64,000 nucleotides of DNA from Variovorax davisae (GCF_030316845.1 NZ_JASZYS010000013.1:62001-126000); one strand, 5' to 3'; counted from the stretch's first letter, positions 51,029 through 61,560 are shown. The notes: generated by a model from the letters alone, not told the origin. Numbers and translations are program-made.

Positions 51029-51913
51029 ATGCTGGACACCCTGTTTGGATTTCCCCTGGCCGCCATCGCCGGCCAGGTGCTGGTGGGCATGATCAACGGC
51101 TCGCTCTATGCGTTGATGAGCCTGGGCCTGGCGATCATCTTCGGGCTGCTGCGGGTGGTGAATTTCGCGCATGGCGCGCAGTACATGCTCGGCGCTTTCG
51201 TGGCCTGGGGCCTGCTGGAGTACCTGGGCCTGAACTACTGGTGGGCGCTGGTGCTGGCGCCGCTGGTGGTGGGCCTGAGCGGCGTGGCGCTGGAGCGCAC
51301 GCTGCTGCGCCGGCTCTATCACATCGACCATGTCTACGCGCTGCTGCTGACCTTCGGCTTCGCGCTGATCCTGGAAGGCGTGTTCCGCTACAAGTTCGGC
51401 GCCACCGGCCAGCCCTATCCGAACCCGATCGCGGGCGGGCTGGACACGCCGATGGCCTTCTTCCCCTGGTACCGGCTGTGGGTGATCGCCACCTCGATGG
51501 GCATGTGCATCCTGACCTGGTTCGTCATCGAGCGGACCAAGCTGGGCTCCTACCTGCGCGCCGCCACCGAGAACCCGAACCTGGTGCGGACCTTCGGCGT
51601 GCGCGTGCCGCGCATGCTGATGCTGACCTACGGCCTGGGCGTGGCGCTGGCGGGCTTCAGCGGCGTGATGGCCGCGCCCATCTACCAGGTCAATCCGCTC
51701 ATGGGCTCGCAGCTGATCATCGTCGTCTTCGCGGTGGTCGTGATCGGCGGCATGGGCTCGATCATGGGCGCCATCGTGGCCGGCTTCGGCCTGGGCGTGC
51801 TCGAGGGCATCACCAAGCTGGTGTATCCGGACGGCGCCGGGATGGTGGTGTTCGTGGTGATGCTGATCGTGCTGGCCGTGCGCCCGCAGGGCCTGTTCGG
51901 CAGCCTGCGCTGA
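51029..51913 (+). CDS. livH: Liv-type permease (LivH-like)
   Basis: A protein of 294 residues of the LivH family with about eight hydrophobic segments. VGMINGSLYALMSLGLAIIFG (N-terminus, quoted in halves as VGMINGSLYALM and SLGLAIIFGLLRVVNFAHG), the EAA-like YLRAATENPNLVRTFGV loop, and VVVIGGMGSIMGAIVAGFGLG near the end match. It forms half of the inner-membrane channel. Confidence 0.9.
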   Translation: MLDTLFGFPLAAIAGQVLVGMINGSLYALMSLGLAIIFGLLRVVNFAHGAQYMLGAFVAWGLLEYLGLNYWWALVLAPLVVGLSGVALERTLLRRLYHIDHVYALLLTFGFALILEGVFRYKFGATGQPYPNPIAGGLDTPMAFFPWYRLWVIATSMGMCILTWFVIERTKLGSYLRAATENPNLVRTFGVRVPRMLMLTYGLGVALAGFSGVMAAPIYQVNPLMGSQLIIVVFAVVVIGGMGSIMGAIVAGFGLGVLEGITKLVYPDGAGMVVFVVMLIVLAVRPQGLFGSLR

Positions 51914-51933
51914 AACCGCTCGAAGGAGACAAC

Positions 51934-52938
51934 ATGACCGCTACATCCTCATTCTTCGAGCGCCACCGCACGGCCCTGCTGGCCGGCGGTGCGCTGGTGC
52001 TTCTCGTCGCGCCGTTCGTGGCCTATCCGATCTTCCTGATGAAGCTGATGTGCTTCGCGCTGCTCGCGGCCTCGCTGAACCTGATGATCGGCTACGTCGG
52101 GCTGCTGTCCTTCGGCCATGCCATGTTCTTCGGCTCGGCCGGCTACGCGACGGCGCATGCCGTCAAGGTCTGGGGCTTCGATCCCTTGCTGGGCGTGCTT
52201 TTCGGTGCGGCCGTGGCGGCGGCGATCGGCGCCACCACCGGCGTGCTGGCGATCCGGCGCGCGGGCATCGCCTTCTCGATGATCACGCTGGCCTGCGCGC
52301 AGCTGGTCTACTTCATCGCGCTGCGCTCGCCCTTCACGGGCGGCGAGGACGGCATCCAGAACGTGCCGCGCGGCAAGCTGCTCGGCCTGCTGAGCCTGCA
52401 GGACAACCTCACGCTCTACTACGTGGTGATGGTCGCGGTGGTGGCCGCCTTCTGGCTGATCTGGCGCGTGGTGCATTCGCCCTTCGGCCAGGTGCTGACC
52501 GCGATCCGCGACAACGAGCCGCGCGCCATCTCGCTGGGCTACCGGGTCAACCGCTACAAGCTGCTGGCCTTCACGCTGTCGGCGGCGCTGGCCGGGCTGG
52601 CCGGCGGCATGAAGAGCATCGTGTTCCAGATCGCGACGCTCACCGACGTGAGCTGGGTCACCTCGGGCGAAGCCCTGCTGATGGGCATCGTCGGCGGCCT
52701 GCAGACCATGCTCGGCCCGGTGGTGGGCGCCATGGTGGTGGTGACCATGGCCAACCAGCTATCGGCCTTCGCCGAGGCGGTGATGATCGTCCAGGGCACC
52801 GTCTTCGTGCTGGTGGTCATGCTGTTCCGCCGCGGCATCGTGGGCGAGATCAATGCCTTCCTGGCCCGGCGGGCGCAACCCCGCGCCGGCGGCCCGCCGG
52901 CTTCCGCAGCGGCGCCCACGGGAGCCGTCCATGAATGA
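51934..52938 (+). CDS. livM: Liv-type permease (LivM-like)
   Basis: A protein of 334 residues from ATG 51934 (GAAGGAG before it), after the permease stop at 51913. It shows the LivM family pattern: LNLMIGYVGLLSFGHAMFFG, the cytoplasmic loop VLTAIRDNEPRAISLGYRVN, and IVGGLQTMLGPVVGA at the C-terminus. It completes the channel with the LivH-like permease. The stop overlaps the next SDR start by eight bases. A short proline/alanine tail may be cytoplasmic. Confidence 0.9.
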   Translation: MTATSSFFERHRTALLAGGALVLLVAPFVAYPIFLMKLMCFALLAASLNLMIGYVGLLSFGHAMFFGSAGYATAHAVKVWGFDPLLGVLFGAAVAAAIGATTGVLAIRRAGIAFSMITLACAQLVYFIALRSPFTGGEDGIQNVPRGKLLGLLSLQDNLTLYYVVMVAVVAAFWLIWRVVHSPFGQVLTAIRDNEPRAISLGYRVNRYKLLAFTLSAALAGLAGGMKSIVFQIATLTDVSWVTSGEALLMGIVGGLQTMLGPVVGAMVVVTMANQLSAFAEAVMIVQGTVFVLVVMLFRRGIVGEINAFLARRAQPRAGGPPASAAAPTGAVHE

Positions 52939-53701
52939 ACGTCCCGAACCCCTTCTGCTGCACGGCCGGCTCGCCCTGGTGACCGGCGCCGCCGGCGGCA
53001 TCGGCCGGGCCATCGCGCTGCGCTACGCCCGCGCCGGCGCCCGCGTGCTGCTGGCCGACCTGCGCGCCGCGGATTGCGCGGCCGCCGTGCGCGAGATCGC
53101 CGACGCGGGCGGCAGCGCCTGGGCCTTCGCGCTGGACATCACCGACGTGCCGGCCTGCGCCGCGCTGGCCGAACGGGTCGGCCGCGAGATCGGCCCGCTG
53201 GACGTGCTGGTCAACAACGCCGGCATCCTGCTGCGCGAAGGCATCGACACGCCCGAGGCGCATCGCAAGATCCGCCACGTGTTCGACGTCAACGTGATGG
53301 GCGGCTTCAACCTGCTGCATGCCTTCCTGCCGGCGCTGCGCCAGACGCGGGGCTGCGTCGTCAACATCGCCTCGGGCGCGGCCTTCATCGCGCAGGCCGG
53401 CTGCATCGGCTACTCGGGCTCCAAGGGCGCGGTGAAGATGCTGACGCAGTCGATGGCGGTCGACCTCGCGCCGGACGGCATCCGCGTCAACGCGATCGCG
53501 CCCGGCGTGATCGAGACCGCCATGACCGATGCCACCCGGGCCGATCCGCAGCGCCTGCAGGGCTTCCTGCGCCGCACGCCGCTGGGCCGCGTCGGCCAGC
53601 CGGAGGAGATCGCCGAACCGGCGCTGTTCCTGGCGTCGCCGATGGCCAGCTACATCACGGGCGTCACCCTGCCGGTGGACGGCGGGGTGCTGGCCGCATG
53701 A
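52931..53701 (+). CDS. short-chain dehydrogenase/reductase 3
   Basis: A protein of 256 residues. The motifs TGAAGGIGRA, NNAGILL, NIASGAA, Y-S-G-S-K (YxxxK) and IAPGVIETAM mark a classical SDR. It overlaps the LivM gene by eight bases and the next SDR by ATGA, placing it in the transporter operon. The oxidoreductase step may generate the ketone used by the monooxygenase downstream. Confidence 0.9.
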   Translation: MNERPEPLLLHGRLALVTGAAGGIGRAIALRYARAGARVLLADLRAADCAAAVREIADAGGSAWAFALDITDVPACAALAERVGREIGPLDVLVNNAGILLREGIDTPEAHRKIRHVFDVNVMGGFNLLHAFLPALRQTRGCVVNIASGAAFIAQAGCIGYSGSKGAVKMLTQSMAVDLAPDGIRVNAIAPGVIETAMTDATRADPQRLQGFLRRTPLGRVGQPEEIAEPALFLASPMASYITGVTLPVDGGVLAA

Positions 53702-54526
53702 CGCGAGGCGCCGAAGACATGGCCCGGGAACCTCATGGCATGCGCATCATCCTGACCGGCGCGGCGCGCGGCATCGGGCGCGCGATGGCCGAACGGTTGG
53801 CGCGCGATTCGCTGCAGCGCCACGGCTTGCCGGCGCGCATGGTGCTGGCCGATCTGCATCGCGACGAACTCGAATCGCTGGCCGGGGCATTGCGCGGGGA
53901 GGGCGCCGAGGTGCATGCCCTCATCGCCGACATGAGCGACCCGGCGGCACCGGAGCGGCTGGTCGCGGCCGCGGCCGCTTTCGGCGGCCTGGACGCCGTC
54001 GTCAGCAATGCCGGCGCCGCGATCCCGGCCTCCCTGCTGGAGGCGCGGCTGGCGGACTGGGACCAGGTCTTCGCGCTGCACGTGCGCGCCGCCTGGCTGC
54101 TGGGGCGCGCGGCCCACCCCCTGCTCAAGGCCGCCAGGGGCAGCATGGTGGTCACGACCTCGATCTCGGGCAGCCAGCCGACCGCGCCGCTGGCCGCCTA
54201 CAGCCCCAGCAAGGCGGCGGCGCTGATGCTGGTGCGGCAGATGGCGCTCGAATGGGGGCCCGACGGCATCCGGGTCAACGCGCTGTCGCCCGGTCACCGA
54301 AACCCCGGGCACCGCGGCGGTTTATGCAGATCCCGCGTCGCGCGCACAGCGCGAAGCCCGCGTGCCGCTGCGCCGTATCGCCCGGGCCGAGGACATGGCC
54401 AATGCGCTGTCTTTCCTGGTCGGCCCCGACGCCGGCTATGTCAGCGGCACCGACCTGCTGGTCGATGGCGCGCTGTCCGGCGTGCTGATGGGCAGCCTGA
54501 ACATGGCCGGCTGGAGCGCCGGCTGA
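53698..54526 (+). pseudogene. short-chain dehydrogenase/reductase 4, broken by a frameshift
   Basis: The first ~200 residues are a normal SDR: RIILTGAARGIGRAMAERL, SNAGAAI, STSISG-like TTSISGSQP, YSPSK (YxxxK), and VNALSPG. At about 54291 the frame changes: the expected continuation V-T-E-T-P-G-T-A-A-V-Y resumes one base off and runs to a proper SDR C-terminus (DLLVDGALSGVL...AGWSAG) ending TGA 54524-54526. A gap of one extra or two missing bases (or a lost CCGG-type repeat unit) explains it. Because of the shift, the original frame stays open into the monooxygenase, so an automatic call may give one fused 868-residue protein. It could be a sequencing error. The product's role is as for the SDRs above. 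Confidence 0.75.
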
Positions 54527-54573
54527 CCCCCGCGAATTGCAATTTGTTGACCAGAACCTGCATGGAGATGCGC

Positions 54574-56304
54574 ATGAACGCCGACACTTCGAACAATCCC
54601 GACGCCGCCATCGGCCAGAACGACCCCGGACCGCGACGCGTCGACGTCCTCGTGGTCGGCGGCGGCTTCGGCGGCATGTACGCCGTCTACCGCTTTCGCG
54701 AGATGGGCCTGCGCCTGCAGGCCTTCGAGGCCGGCGGCGACCTGGGCGGCGTCTGGTATTGGAACCGCTACCCCGGCGCACGGGTCGACCTGCCCAGCAT
54801 CGACTACAGCTATTCCTTCTCGCCCGAGATCGAGCAGGAATGGACCTGGTCGGAGCAGTTCGCGGCCCAGCCCGAACTGCTGCGCTACATCGACTTCGTC
54901 GCCAACAAGCTCAGCCTGCGGCCGCACTTCCAGTTCGACACCCGCGTCAACCGGGCCAGATGGGACGCGGCGCGCGCGCTGTGGGTGCTCAAGACCGACC
55001 GGGGCGAGACCTGGGAGGCGCCGTTCTGCGTCATGGCGACCGGTCCGCTGTCGATCCCGAAGGAGCCCGACATTCCCGGCGTGAAACGCTTCAAGGGCCG
55101 GTTGCTGCATGCCGCCAGGTGGCCGCATGAACCGGTCAGCTACGAGGGCCAGCGGGTGGGCGTGATCGGCACCGGCTCGACCGGCATCCAGATCGTGCAG
55201 GAGATCGGCCCGCAGGCCGGCGAACTCTTCGTCTTCCAGCGCACGCCGAGCTTCACCATGCCGATGCGCAATGTCGAGCTCGACGCCGAGTACGTGGCCG
55301 AGGTCAAGCGGCACTACCCGGGGATCCGGGAGGCCGCACGCAACAGCGCCGTCGGCGGCACGCGGCCGCAGTCGACGCGGGCCTTCTTCAGCGTGACCCG
55401 GGCCCAGCGCCAGGCCCTGCTGGAGGACGCCTGGAAGCAGGGCGGCCTGGCCATGCTCGGCACCTTCTCGGACCTGATGCTCAACGAGGAAGCGAACGAG
55501 CAGGTGGCCGAGTTCGTGCGCAACCGGATCCCCGAGATCGTCAAGGACCCGGTGACCGCCGAGAAGCTCAAGCCCAAGGGCTATCCGATCTTCGCCCGCC
55601 GGCCCTGCCTGGACTCCAGCTACTACGAAACCTACAACCTGCCGACGGTGCATCTGAAGGATTGCCTCAGCGATCCGATCGTCGAGGTCACCGAGAAGGG
55701 CGTGCGCACCGAGTCGGGCGAGGTGGAGCTCGACATGCTGATCCTCGCCACCGGCTACGACGGATTCACGGGCGCCATGATGGCCTTCGACGTGACCGGG
55801 CGCGACGGGCGCAAGGTCAACGACAAGTGGAAGGAGGGCGCGCGTTCCTATCTGGGGCTGATGATGGAGGGGTTCCCGAACCTCTTCATGACCACCGGCC
55901 CCAACGGTCCGGCGGCGCTCGCCAACATCATCCGCATCAGCGAGCACGACGTGGACTGGATCGCCGGGGCCATCACCCATATGCAAAAGAACGGCCTCCA
56001 GACGATCGAGCCCACCCCCCGAGCGGAAGAGGAATGGATGGGCGTGGTGCGCAACCTGGCCAGGCGCTCGCTGATCAACAAGGCCAAGACCTGGTGGGTC
56101 GGCGCCAACGTGAAGGACAAGCCGCAGGGGCTGACGCTGTTCACCGGCGGCTTCCATGCCTACCGCCAGTACACGGCGGCGGCCGTGCAGGACGGCTACG
56201 CCAGCTTCAGTTTCGGGCCGGCGAAGGCCGAGCAGGAGCCCGAACCGCGCTTCGCCGCGGCGGATCCGGTCGCCGGGGTCGAGGCTTCGGCGTCGCACGC
56301 GTGA
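54574..56304 (+). CDS. Baeyer-Villiger-type flavin monooxygenase
   Basis: A protein of 576 residues from ATG 54574 (GGAGAT lies five bases before). It has the FAD Rossmann motif VVGGGFGG (27-34), a WYWNRYPGARVD segment typical of Baeyer-Villiger enzymes, the type I fingerprint F-K-G-R-L-L-H-A-A-R-W-P (173-184; FxGxxxHxxxWP), the NADPH Rossmann motif GTGSTG (199-204) and ATGYDGFTG. It inserts oxygen next to a ketone to give an ester or lactone. The SMP-30 lactonase and SDRs nearby make a ring-ketone to lactone to hydroxy-acid route plausible. It is in the same reading frame as the broken SDR upstream. Confidence 0.9.
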   Translation: MNADTSNNPDAAIGQNDPGPRRVDVLVVGGGFGGMYAVYRFREMGLRLQAFEAGGDLGGVWYWNRYPGARVDLPSIDYSYSFSPEIEQEWTWSEQFAAQPELLRYIDFVANKLSLRPHFQFDTRVNRARWDAARALWVLKTDRGETWEAPFCVMATGPLSIPKEPDIPGVKRFKGRLLHAARWPHEPVSYEGQRVGVIGTGSTGIQIVQEIGPQAGELFVFQRTPSFTMPMRNVELDAEYVAEVKRHYPGIREAARNSAVGGTRPQSTRAFFSVTRAQRQALLEDAWKQGGLAMLGTFSDLMLNEEANEQVAEFVRNRIPEIVKDPVTAEKLKPKGYPIFARRPCLDSSYYETYNLPTVHLKDCLSDPIVEVTEKGVRTESGEVELDMLILATGYDGFTGAMMAFDVTGRDGRKVNDKWKEGARSYLGLMMEGFPNLFMTTGPNGPAALANIIRISEHDVDWIAGAITHMQKNGLQTIEPTPRAEEEWMGVVRNLARRSLINKAKTWWVGANVKDKPQGLTLFTGGFHAYRQYTAAAVQDGYASFSFGPAKAEQEPEPRFAAADPVAGVEASASHA

Positions 56305-56387
56305 CCGCATCCGGGCGCCGGCCGCGTTCTAATCGCGGACACCGGGCGCCAGGACCGGACGCCACCCTCCAGAACGAAGGACACACC

Positions 56388-57614
<1,227 letters not shown>

Positions 57615-57620
57615 GGAGGC

Positions 57621-58442
57621 TCAGCCCCTGGCGAAGGCCAGCAGGTCGGCGCTGACCTCGTCCTTGCGCGTGGTGCACATGCCGTGCGGCGCGCCCTGGT
57701 AGACCTTCAGCGTCGCACCCTTCACGAGTTCGGCGGACAGCAGGGCGGAGTCGGCGATGGGGACGATCTGGTCGTCGTCGCCGTGCAGGATCAGCGTCGG
57801 CACGTCGAACTTCTTCAGATCCGCGGTCAGGTCGGTTTCCGAGAAGGCCTTGACGCAGAAGTACGAGGCCGGCATGCCGGCGGCCATGCCCTGCAGCCAG
57901 AACGCATCGCGCACGCCCTCCGACACCTTGGCGCCGGGCCGGTTGTAGCCATAGAAGGGCAGGCTCAGGTCCTTCCAGAACTGCGAGCGGTCGGCCAGCA
58001 CGCCGGCTCGGATCTGGTCGAAGGCCTCGATCGGCGTGCCGCCCGGGTTGCCTGCGGTCTTGACCATCAGCGGCGGCACGGCGCCGATCAGCACCGCCTT
58101 GGCGACCCGTCCGGTGCCATGGCGTCCGATGTAGCGGGCGACCTCGCCGCCGCCGGTCGAGTGCCCGACGTGGATCGCGTCTTTCAGGTCGAGCTGCTGC
58201 ACCAGCGCCGCCAGGTCGTCGGCGTAGGTGTCCATGTCGTTGCCCTGCCAGGGCTGGCTCGAGCGGCCGTGGCCCCGGCGGTCGTGGGCGATGCAGCGAA
58301 AGCCGTGCGCGGCAAGGAAGAACATCTGGTCCTCGAAGGCATCGCTGGACAGGGGCCAGCCGTGGCTGAAGACGATCGGCTGGCCGCTGCCCCAGTCCTT
58401 GTAGAAGATCTCGGTGCCGTCGGCGGTGGTGATGCTGCTCAT
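57621..58442 (-). CDS. alpha/beta hydrolase (non-haem chloroperoxidase-like)
   Basis: A protein of 273 residues. The catalytic triad positions are visible: nucleophile in VGHSTGGGEV, an aspartate in ILHGDDDQIVP, and histidine in APHGMCTT. VFSHGWPLSS with HDRRGHGRSS are the classic cofactor-free haloperoxidase/esterase motifs. It hydrolyses an ester or lactone; perhydrolase activity is common in the family. It is transcribed away from the response regulator. Leader 58443-58638 holds no clear promoter. Confidence 0.9.
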   Translation of the reverse strand: MSSITTADGTEIFYKDWGSGQPIVFSHGWPLSSDAFEDQMFFLAAHGFRCIAHDRRGHGRSSQPWQGNDMDTYADDLAALVQQLDLKDAIHVGHSTGGGEVARYIGRHGTGRVAKAVLIGAVPPLMVKTAGNPGGTPIEAFDQIRAGVLADRSQFWKDLSLPFYGYNRPGAKVSEGVRDAFWLQGMAAGMPASYFCVKAFSETDLTADLKKFDVPTLILHGDDDQIVPIADSALLSAELVKGATLKVYQGAPHGMCTTRKDEVSADLLAFARG

Positions 58443-58638
58443 GGTGCTTCCTTCAGGTGAGTGGAGCCCCCACTGTGGGGCCCGCGCATTGCAGCGGCAT
58501 TGCAGCCGGCGGCGGCCTGTTTCACCTGCAACCGAGCGTGCGGGCCAGGCTTTCGGCCAGCGCCTGCGGGTCGATCGATTTCAGTTGTAATTTGCACGTA
58601 GGCTTTCGTAGGAACAATTGCACTACGCTCCCAGCACC

Positions 58639-59373
58639 ATGAATACCGCCGCCCCCCACATCCTTGTCGTCGACGACGATCCGGCACTGCGCGAACTGAT
58701 GTCGGACTACCTGTCGGAAAACGAGTTCCAGGTGACGGCCGTCGCGACCGGGGCCGAGATGAACGCGGTCTTGCAGGACAGCGTGATCGACCTGGTCCTG
58801 CTCGATCTCCGGCTGGGCCGCGAGGACGGCATGCAGCTGGCGCGCAGCCTGCGCGACACCAGCGAGGTGCCGGTCATCATCGTCACCGGCAAGCAGGAGG
58901 AGGCCGACCGGGTGATGGGCCTGGAGATCGCGGCCGACGACTACGTCACCAAGCCCTTCAGCAACCGCGAGATGCTGGCGCGCATCCGAGCGGTCCTGCG
59001 CCGCTACCAGGCGCGCGCCGATGCGGTGCCGTTGGGCCGCAGCACCAAGCGCCGCGCCTATCGCTTCGCCGGCTGGGAGCTCAACCTGCTGGCCCGCCGG
59101 CTGACCTCGCCCGAGGGACAGCGGGTCGAGCTCAGCAACGGCGAGTTCAACCTGCTGCTGGCGCTGTGCGAGCAGCCGCAGCGCGTGCTGTCGCGCGACC
59201 AGCTGCTGGAGCTCTCGCGGCTGCACGGCGCCGAGGTCTACGACCGCTCCATCGACGTCCAGATCCTCCGGCTGCGGCGCAAGATCGAGGTCGATGCCTC
59301 GGCGCCGAAGATGATCCGCACCGAGCGCGGCGCGGGCTACGTGTTCGAGCCGCAGGTCCAGGCGCTGCACTGA
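58639..59373 (+). CDS. OmpR-family response regulator (orphan)
   Basis: A protein of 244 residues. The receiver domain has the acidic pocket VDDDP (11-15), phosphorylation site D56 (LLDLRLG), T/S in IIVTGK and K in YVTKPFS. The winged-helix output domain (LTSPEGQRVELSNGEFNLLL, then SRDQLLELSRLHGAEVYDRS) is OmpR-type. No histidine kinase gene lies nearby, so its partner is elsewhere. ATG 58639 was chosen over a TTG at 58618. Confidence 0.9.
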   Translation: MNTAAPHILVVDDDPALRELMSDYLSENEFQVTAVATGAEMNAVLQDSVIDLVLLDLRLGREDGMQLARSLRDTSEVPVIIVTGKQEEADRVMGLEIAADDYVTKPFSNREMLARIRAVLRRYQARADAVPLGRSTKRRAYRFAGWELNLLARRLTSPEGQRVELSNGEFNLLLALCEQPQRVLSRDQLLELSRLHGAEVYDRSIDVQILRLRRKIEVDASAPKMIRTERGAGYVFEPQVQALH

Positions 59374-59377
59374 GCGC

Positions 59378-59391
59378 CGGGCCGCGGCCCG
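59378..59391. terminator. GC palindrome between convergent genes
   Basis: CGGGCCGCGGCCCG is a perfect 14-base palindrome between the stop of the response regulator (59373) and the stop of the convergent small gene (59395). It could act as a bidirectional terminator stem, but there is no loop-plus-T-run, so the call is weak. Confidence 0.3.
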
Positions 59392-59394
59392 CCC

Positions 59395-59586
59395 TCAACG
59401 CCGCGGCTGCCTGGTGTCCGCAGCGCGCGGCCTGGACGGCACGTCGAGCCCGTCGACGCGCCGGCTCAATGCGCTCAGCTGCTGGTGCAGGGTCGAGACG
59501 CTGGCGCGGAGGTCGTCGAACTGCTGGGCCTGGAACTTCGATTGCCGCTCCAGCGCGGACAGCAGCAGTTCCGTGATGTCGGACAT
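59395..59586 (-). CDS. small coiled-coil protein
   Basis: A protein of 63 residues from ATG 59586. The core (DITELLLSALERQSKFQ and QQFDDLRASVSTLHQQLSAL) has heptad-like leucine spacing over about residues 5-50, suggesting a coiled coil, then a basic, proline-rich tail. It lies 16 bases after the Dps stop on the same strand, so it may be cotranscribed. I recognise no family; short DUF-type chaperone or adaptor roles are possible. Confidence 0.5.
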   Translation of the reverse strand: MSDITELLLSALERQSKFQAQQFDDLRASVSTLHQQLSALSRRVDGLDVPSRPRAADTRQPRR

Positions 59587-59602
59587 GGTGCTGCCCGCCC
59601 GC

Positions 59603-60124
59603 TCAGGCCTGCCGCCCGGTCTCGAACAGGAACCAGGCGCGTCGCTCGGCTTCGTCGATCCAGTTCTCCAGCAGGCTGGCCGTGGCGACGTCGCCGTGCC
59701 CGTCGCACATCGCGTGGGTGGCGCGCATGAAGTCGGCCAGGCGCAGGTTGTCCTCGCGCAGTTCGGCGAGCATGTCGGCCGGCGTGACGAAGGGCGCATC
59801 GTTGTCCGACAGGCGCTGGTGGCGCGAGATGTCGCCGATCGACCGCAGCGTGGTGGCGCCGAGCTTGCGGGCGCGTTCGGCGATCGGGTCGGTGGCCGCG
59901 AAGAGCTCGGCCGACTGGTCGTCGAGCATCAAGTGGTAGTCGCGGAAATGCGGGCCGGACATGTGCCAATGGAAGTTCTTGGTCTTCAGGTACAGCGCGA
60001 AGCTGTCCGCGAGCAGGGCCGCCAGGCCGGCGCCGATGTCGCGACGGGCCTCGGTGCCGAGGGTCGTCGGCGTGCGCAGCGGCGCCTGGCGGCGGGCGAT
60101 GGTGGATTCGAGTGGAGTGGACAT
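59603..60124 (-). CDS. dps: Dps-family DNA-binding/iron-storage protein
   Basis: A protein of 173 residues from ATG 60124. The ferroxidase ligands are in KNFHWHMSGPHFRDYHLMLDD, read as HWHMSGPHFRDYH plus LDDQSAELF (His, His, Asp, Glu across two subunits), and IDEAERRAWFLFETGR ends the four-helix bundle. The dodecamer oxidises Fe(II) with peroxide, protecting DNA. The N-terminal basic tail (ARRQAPLRTP) may bind DNA. An inverted repeat lies upstream at 60220-60264. Confidence 0.9.
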   Translation of the reverse strand: MSTPLESTIARRQAPLRTPTTLGTEARRDIGAGLAALLADSFALYLKTKNFHWHMSGPHFRDYHLMLDDQSAELFAATDPIAERARKLGATTLRSIGDISRHQRLSDNDAPFVTPADMLAELREDNLRLADFMRATHAMCDGHGDVATASLLENWIDEAERRAWFLFETGRQA

Positions 60125-60219
60125 GGAAGCGGCCTCTGTGAGTTGCATCGGTGGAGGATGAAGCGCCGGCCGATGCGGTGCCGGCGTCCATGGACGAACT
60201 TTGCGCATCGAGGATTGCC

Positions 60220-60264
60220 GGTTGATTTCAGGTCCGCGCGGCGATCTTGCAGTTGAAATCGACC
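60220..60264. repeat. inverted repeat upstream of dps
   Basis: GGTTGATTTCA (60220-60230) and TGAAATCGACC (60254-60264) are inverted copies differing at one base, 23 bases apart, in the divergent gap between dps and the second transporter's binding protein. It could be an operator for either gene or an RNA hairpin in a leader. Confidence 0.4.
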
Positions 60265-60387
60265 GCGGCGCCCTACGCCTGGGCGCCCGGGTATGCGGAA
60301 ACCGACTAAGGGTCTGCCGATCGCGTCGTTCACAGGCGCGCGCCGCAGGCGAAGAATCCCTGTCCTCACCACCAGGATCCTTCGCGC

Positions 60388-61560
60388 ATGCTGCACCGTC
60401 ATACCTTCATCCGCCTCGCCGCCGCGCTGCTGCTGGCACCGGCGCTGGCCGCGGCCGCGCCCGCCACCGGCGAGCCCGTCTGGTTCGGCGTCAGCGGCCC
60501 GCTCACCGGCCAGAACGCCCAGTACGGCGCCCAGTGGAAGGCCGGCTTCGACCTGGCGCTGGAGCGCATCAATGCCGATGGCGGCATCCATGGCCGGCCG
60601 CTCGCTTACGTCTTCGAGGACAGCCAGAGCGACCCGCGCCAGGCCGTCGGGCTGGCGCAGAAGTTCGTCAACGACAAGCGCATCCAGATCGAGCTCGGCG
60701 ACTTCTCGAGCCCGGCGTCGATGGCCGCCTCGCCGATCTACCAGCGTGCCGGGCTGGTGCAGCTGGGCTTCACCAACTCGCACCCGGACTTCACCAAGGG
60801 CGGCGACTACGTCTGGAGCCCGTCGGTCAGCCAGGCCGATGCGCAGCCGCTGCTGGCCGACCTGGCCGTGAAGACGCTGGGCTTCCAGCGGGTCGCGGTG
60901 CTGTTCCTCAACACCGACTGGGGCCGCACCAGCCGCGACGTGTTCGTGAAGGCCGCCGAGGCCCGCGGCGCCCAGGTGGTGATCGCCGAGGGCTACCAGC
61001 CCGACGAGAAGGACTTCCGCTCGACCCTGGTGCGGGTGCGCGATGCCAACCCCGATGGCCTGGTGCTGATCTCCTACTACCCGGACGGCGCGCTGATCGC
61101 GGGCCAGGTGCGCAGCGTCGGCCTGAAGCAGCCGATCGCCGCCAGCGGCTCGGTGTACTCGCCCAAGTTCATCGAGCTGGGCGCCGCCGCCGTCAACGGC
61201 ATCCACACCAACACCGCCTTCTTCCCCGATGAGCCGCGTCCCGAGGTGAAGGACTTCGTGCAGCGCTTCCGGGCCAAGTACGGCAAGGAGCCCGATGCGT
61301 TCAACGCCTATGCCTACGACGCGGTGGTGATCGCCGCCGCGGCGCTGCGCGTGGCCGGCCCGAAGGGCGACCGCACGGCCGTGCGTGACGCCTTCTACAA
61401 GATCAAGGACGTGCCGAGCGTGGTCTTCGGCAAGGCCAACTTCGATCCGCAGACCCGCCGCGTGATCGGCGTCAAGAGCATCGACCTCGTGGTGCAGGAC
61501 GGCAAGTGGGCCCTGAGCGACGGCAAGCCCGCCAAGGCCTCGGTCGCCGCGGCGCGATGA
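60388..61560 (+). CDS. Liv-type ABC transporter substrate-binding protein 2
   Basis: A protein of 390 residues with a signal peptide (~1-24, LAAALLLAPALAAAAPA) and the type I fold: VWFGVSGPLTGQNAQYGAQW, INADGGIHGRPLAYVFEDSQ, and GLVQLGFTNSHPDFTKGG. This family binds amides, ureas, amino acids or aromatic acids. Stop overlaps the permease start (ATGA). Distinct from the first binding protein, so the ligand is probably different. Confidence 0.9.
   Translation: MLHRHTFIRLAAALLLAPALAAAAPATGEPVWFGVSGPLTGQNAQYGAQWKAGFDLALERINADGGIHGRPLAYVFEDSQSDPRQAVGLAQKFVNDKRIQIELGDFSSPASMAASPIYQRAGLVQLGFTNSHPDFTKGGDYVWSPSVSQADAQPLLADLAVKTLGFQRVAVLFLNTDWGRTSRDVFVKAAEARGAQVVIAEGYQPDEKDFRSTLVRVRDANPDGLVLISYYPDGALIAGQVRSVGLKQPIAASGSVYSPKFIELGAAAVNGIHTNTAFFPDEPRPEVKDFVQRFRAKYGKEPDAFNAYAYDAVVIAAAALRVAGPKGDRTAVRDAFYKIKDVPSVVFGKANFDPQTRRVIGVKSIDLVVQDGKWALSDGKPAKASVAAAR

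Noticed and set aside
53074..56304. Single 1076-residue protein spanning an SDR and a monooxygenase
   Set aside because: The first part lies out of frame inside SDR 3, and the SDR-to-monooxygenase join results from a frameshift; the monooxygenase has its own ATG with a ribosome site.
58443..58638. Sigma-70 promoter for the response regulator
   Set aside because: TTGTAA and TTGCAC elements occur, but no -10 with 16-18 base spacing was convincing.
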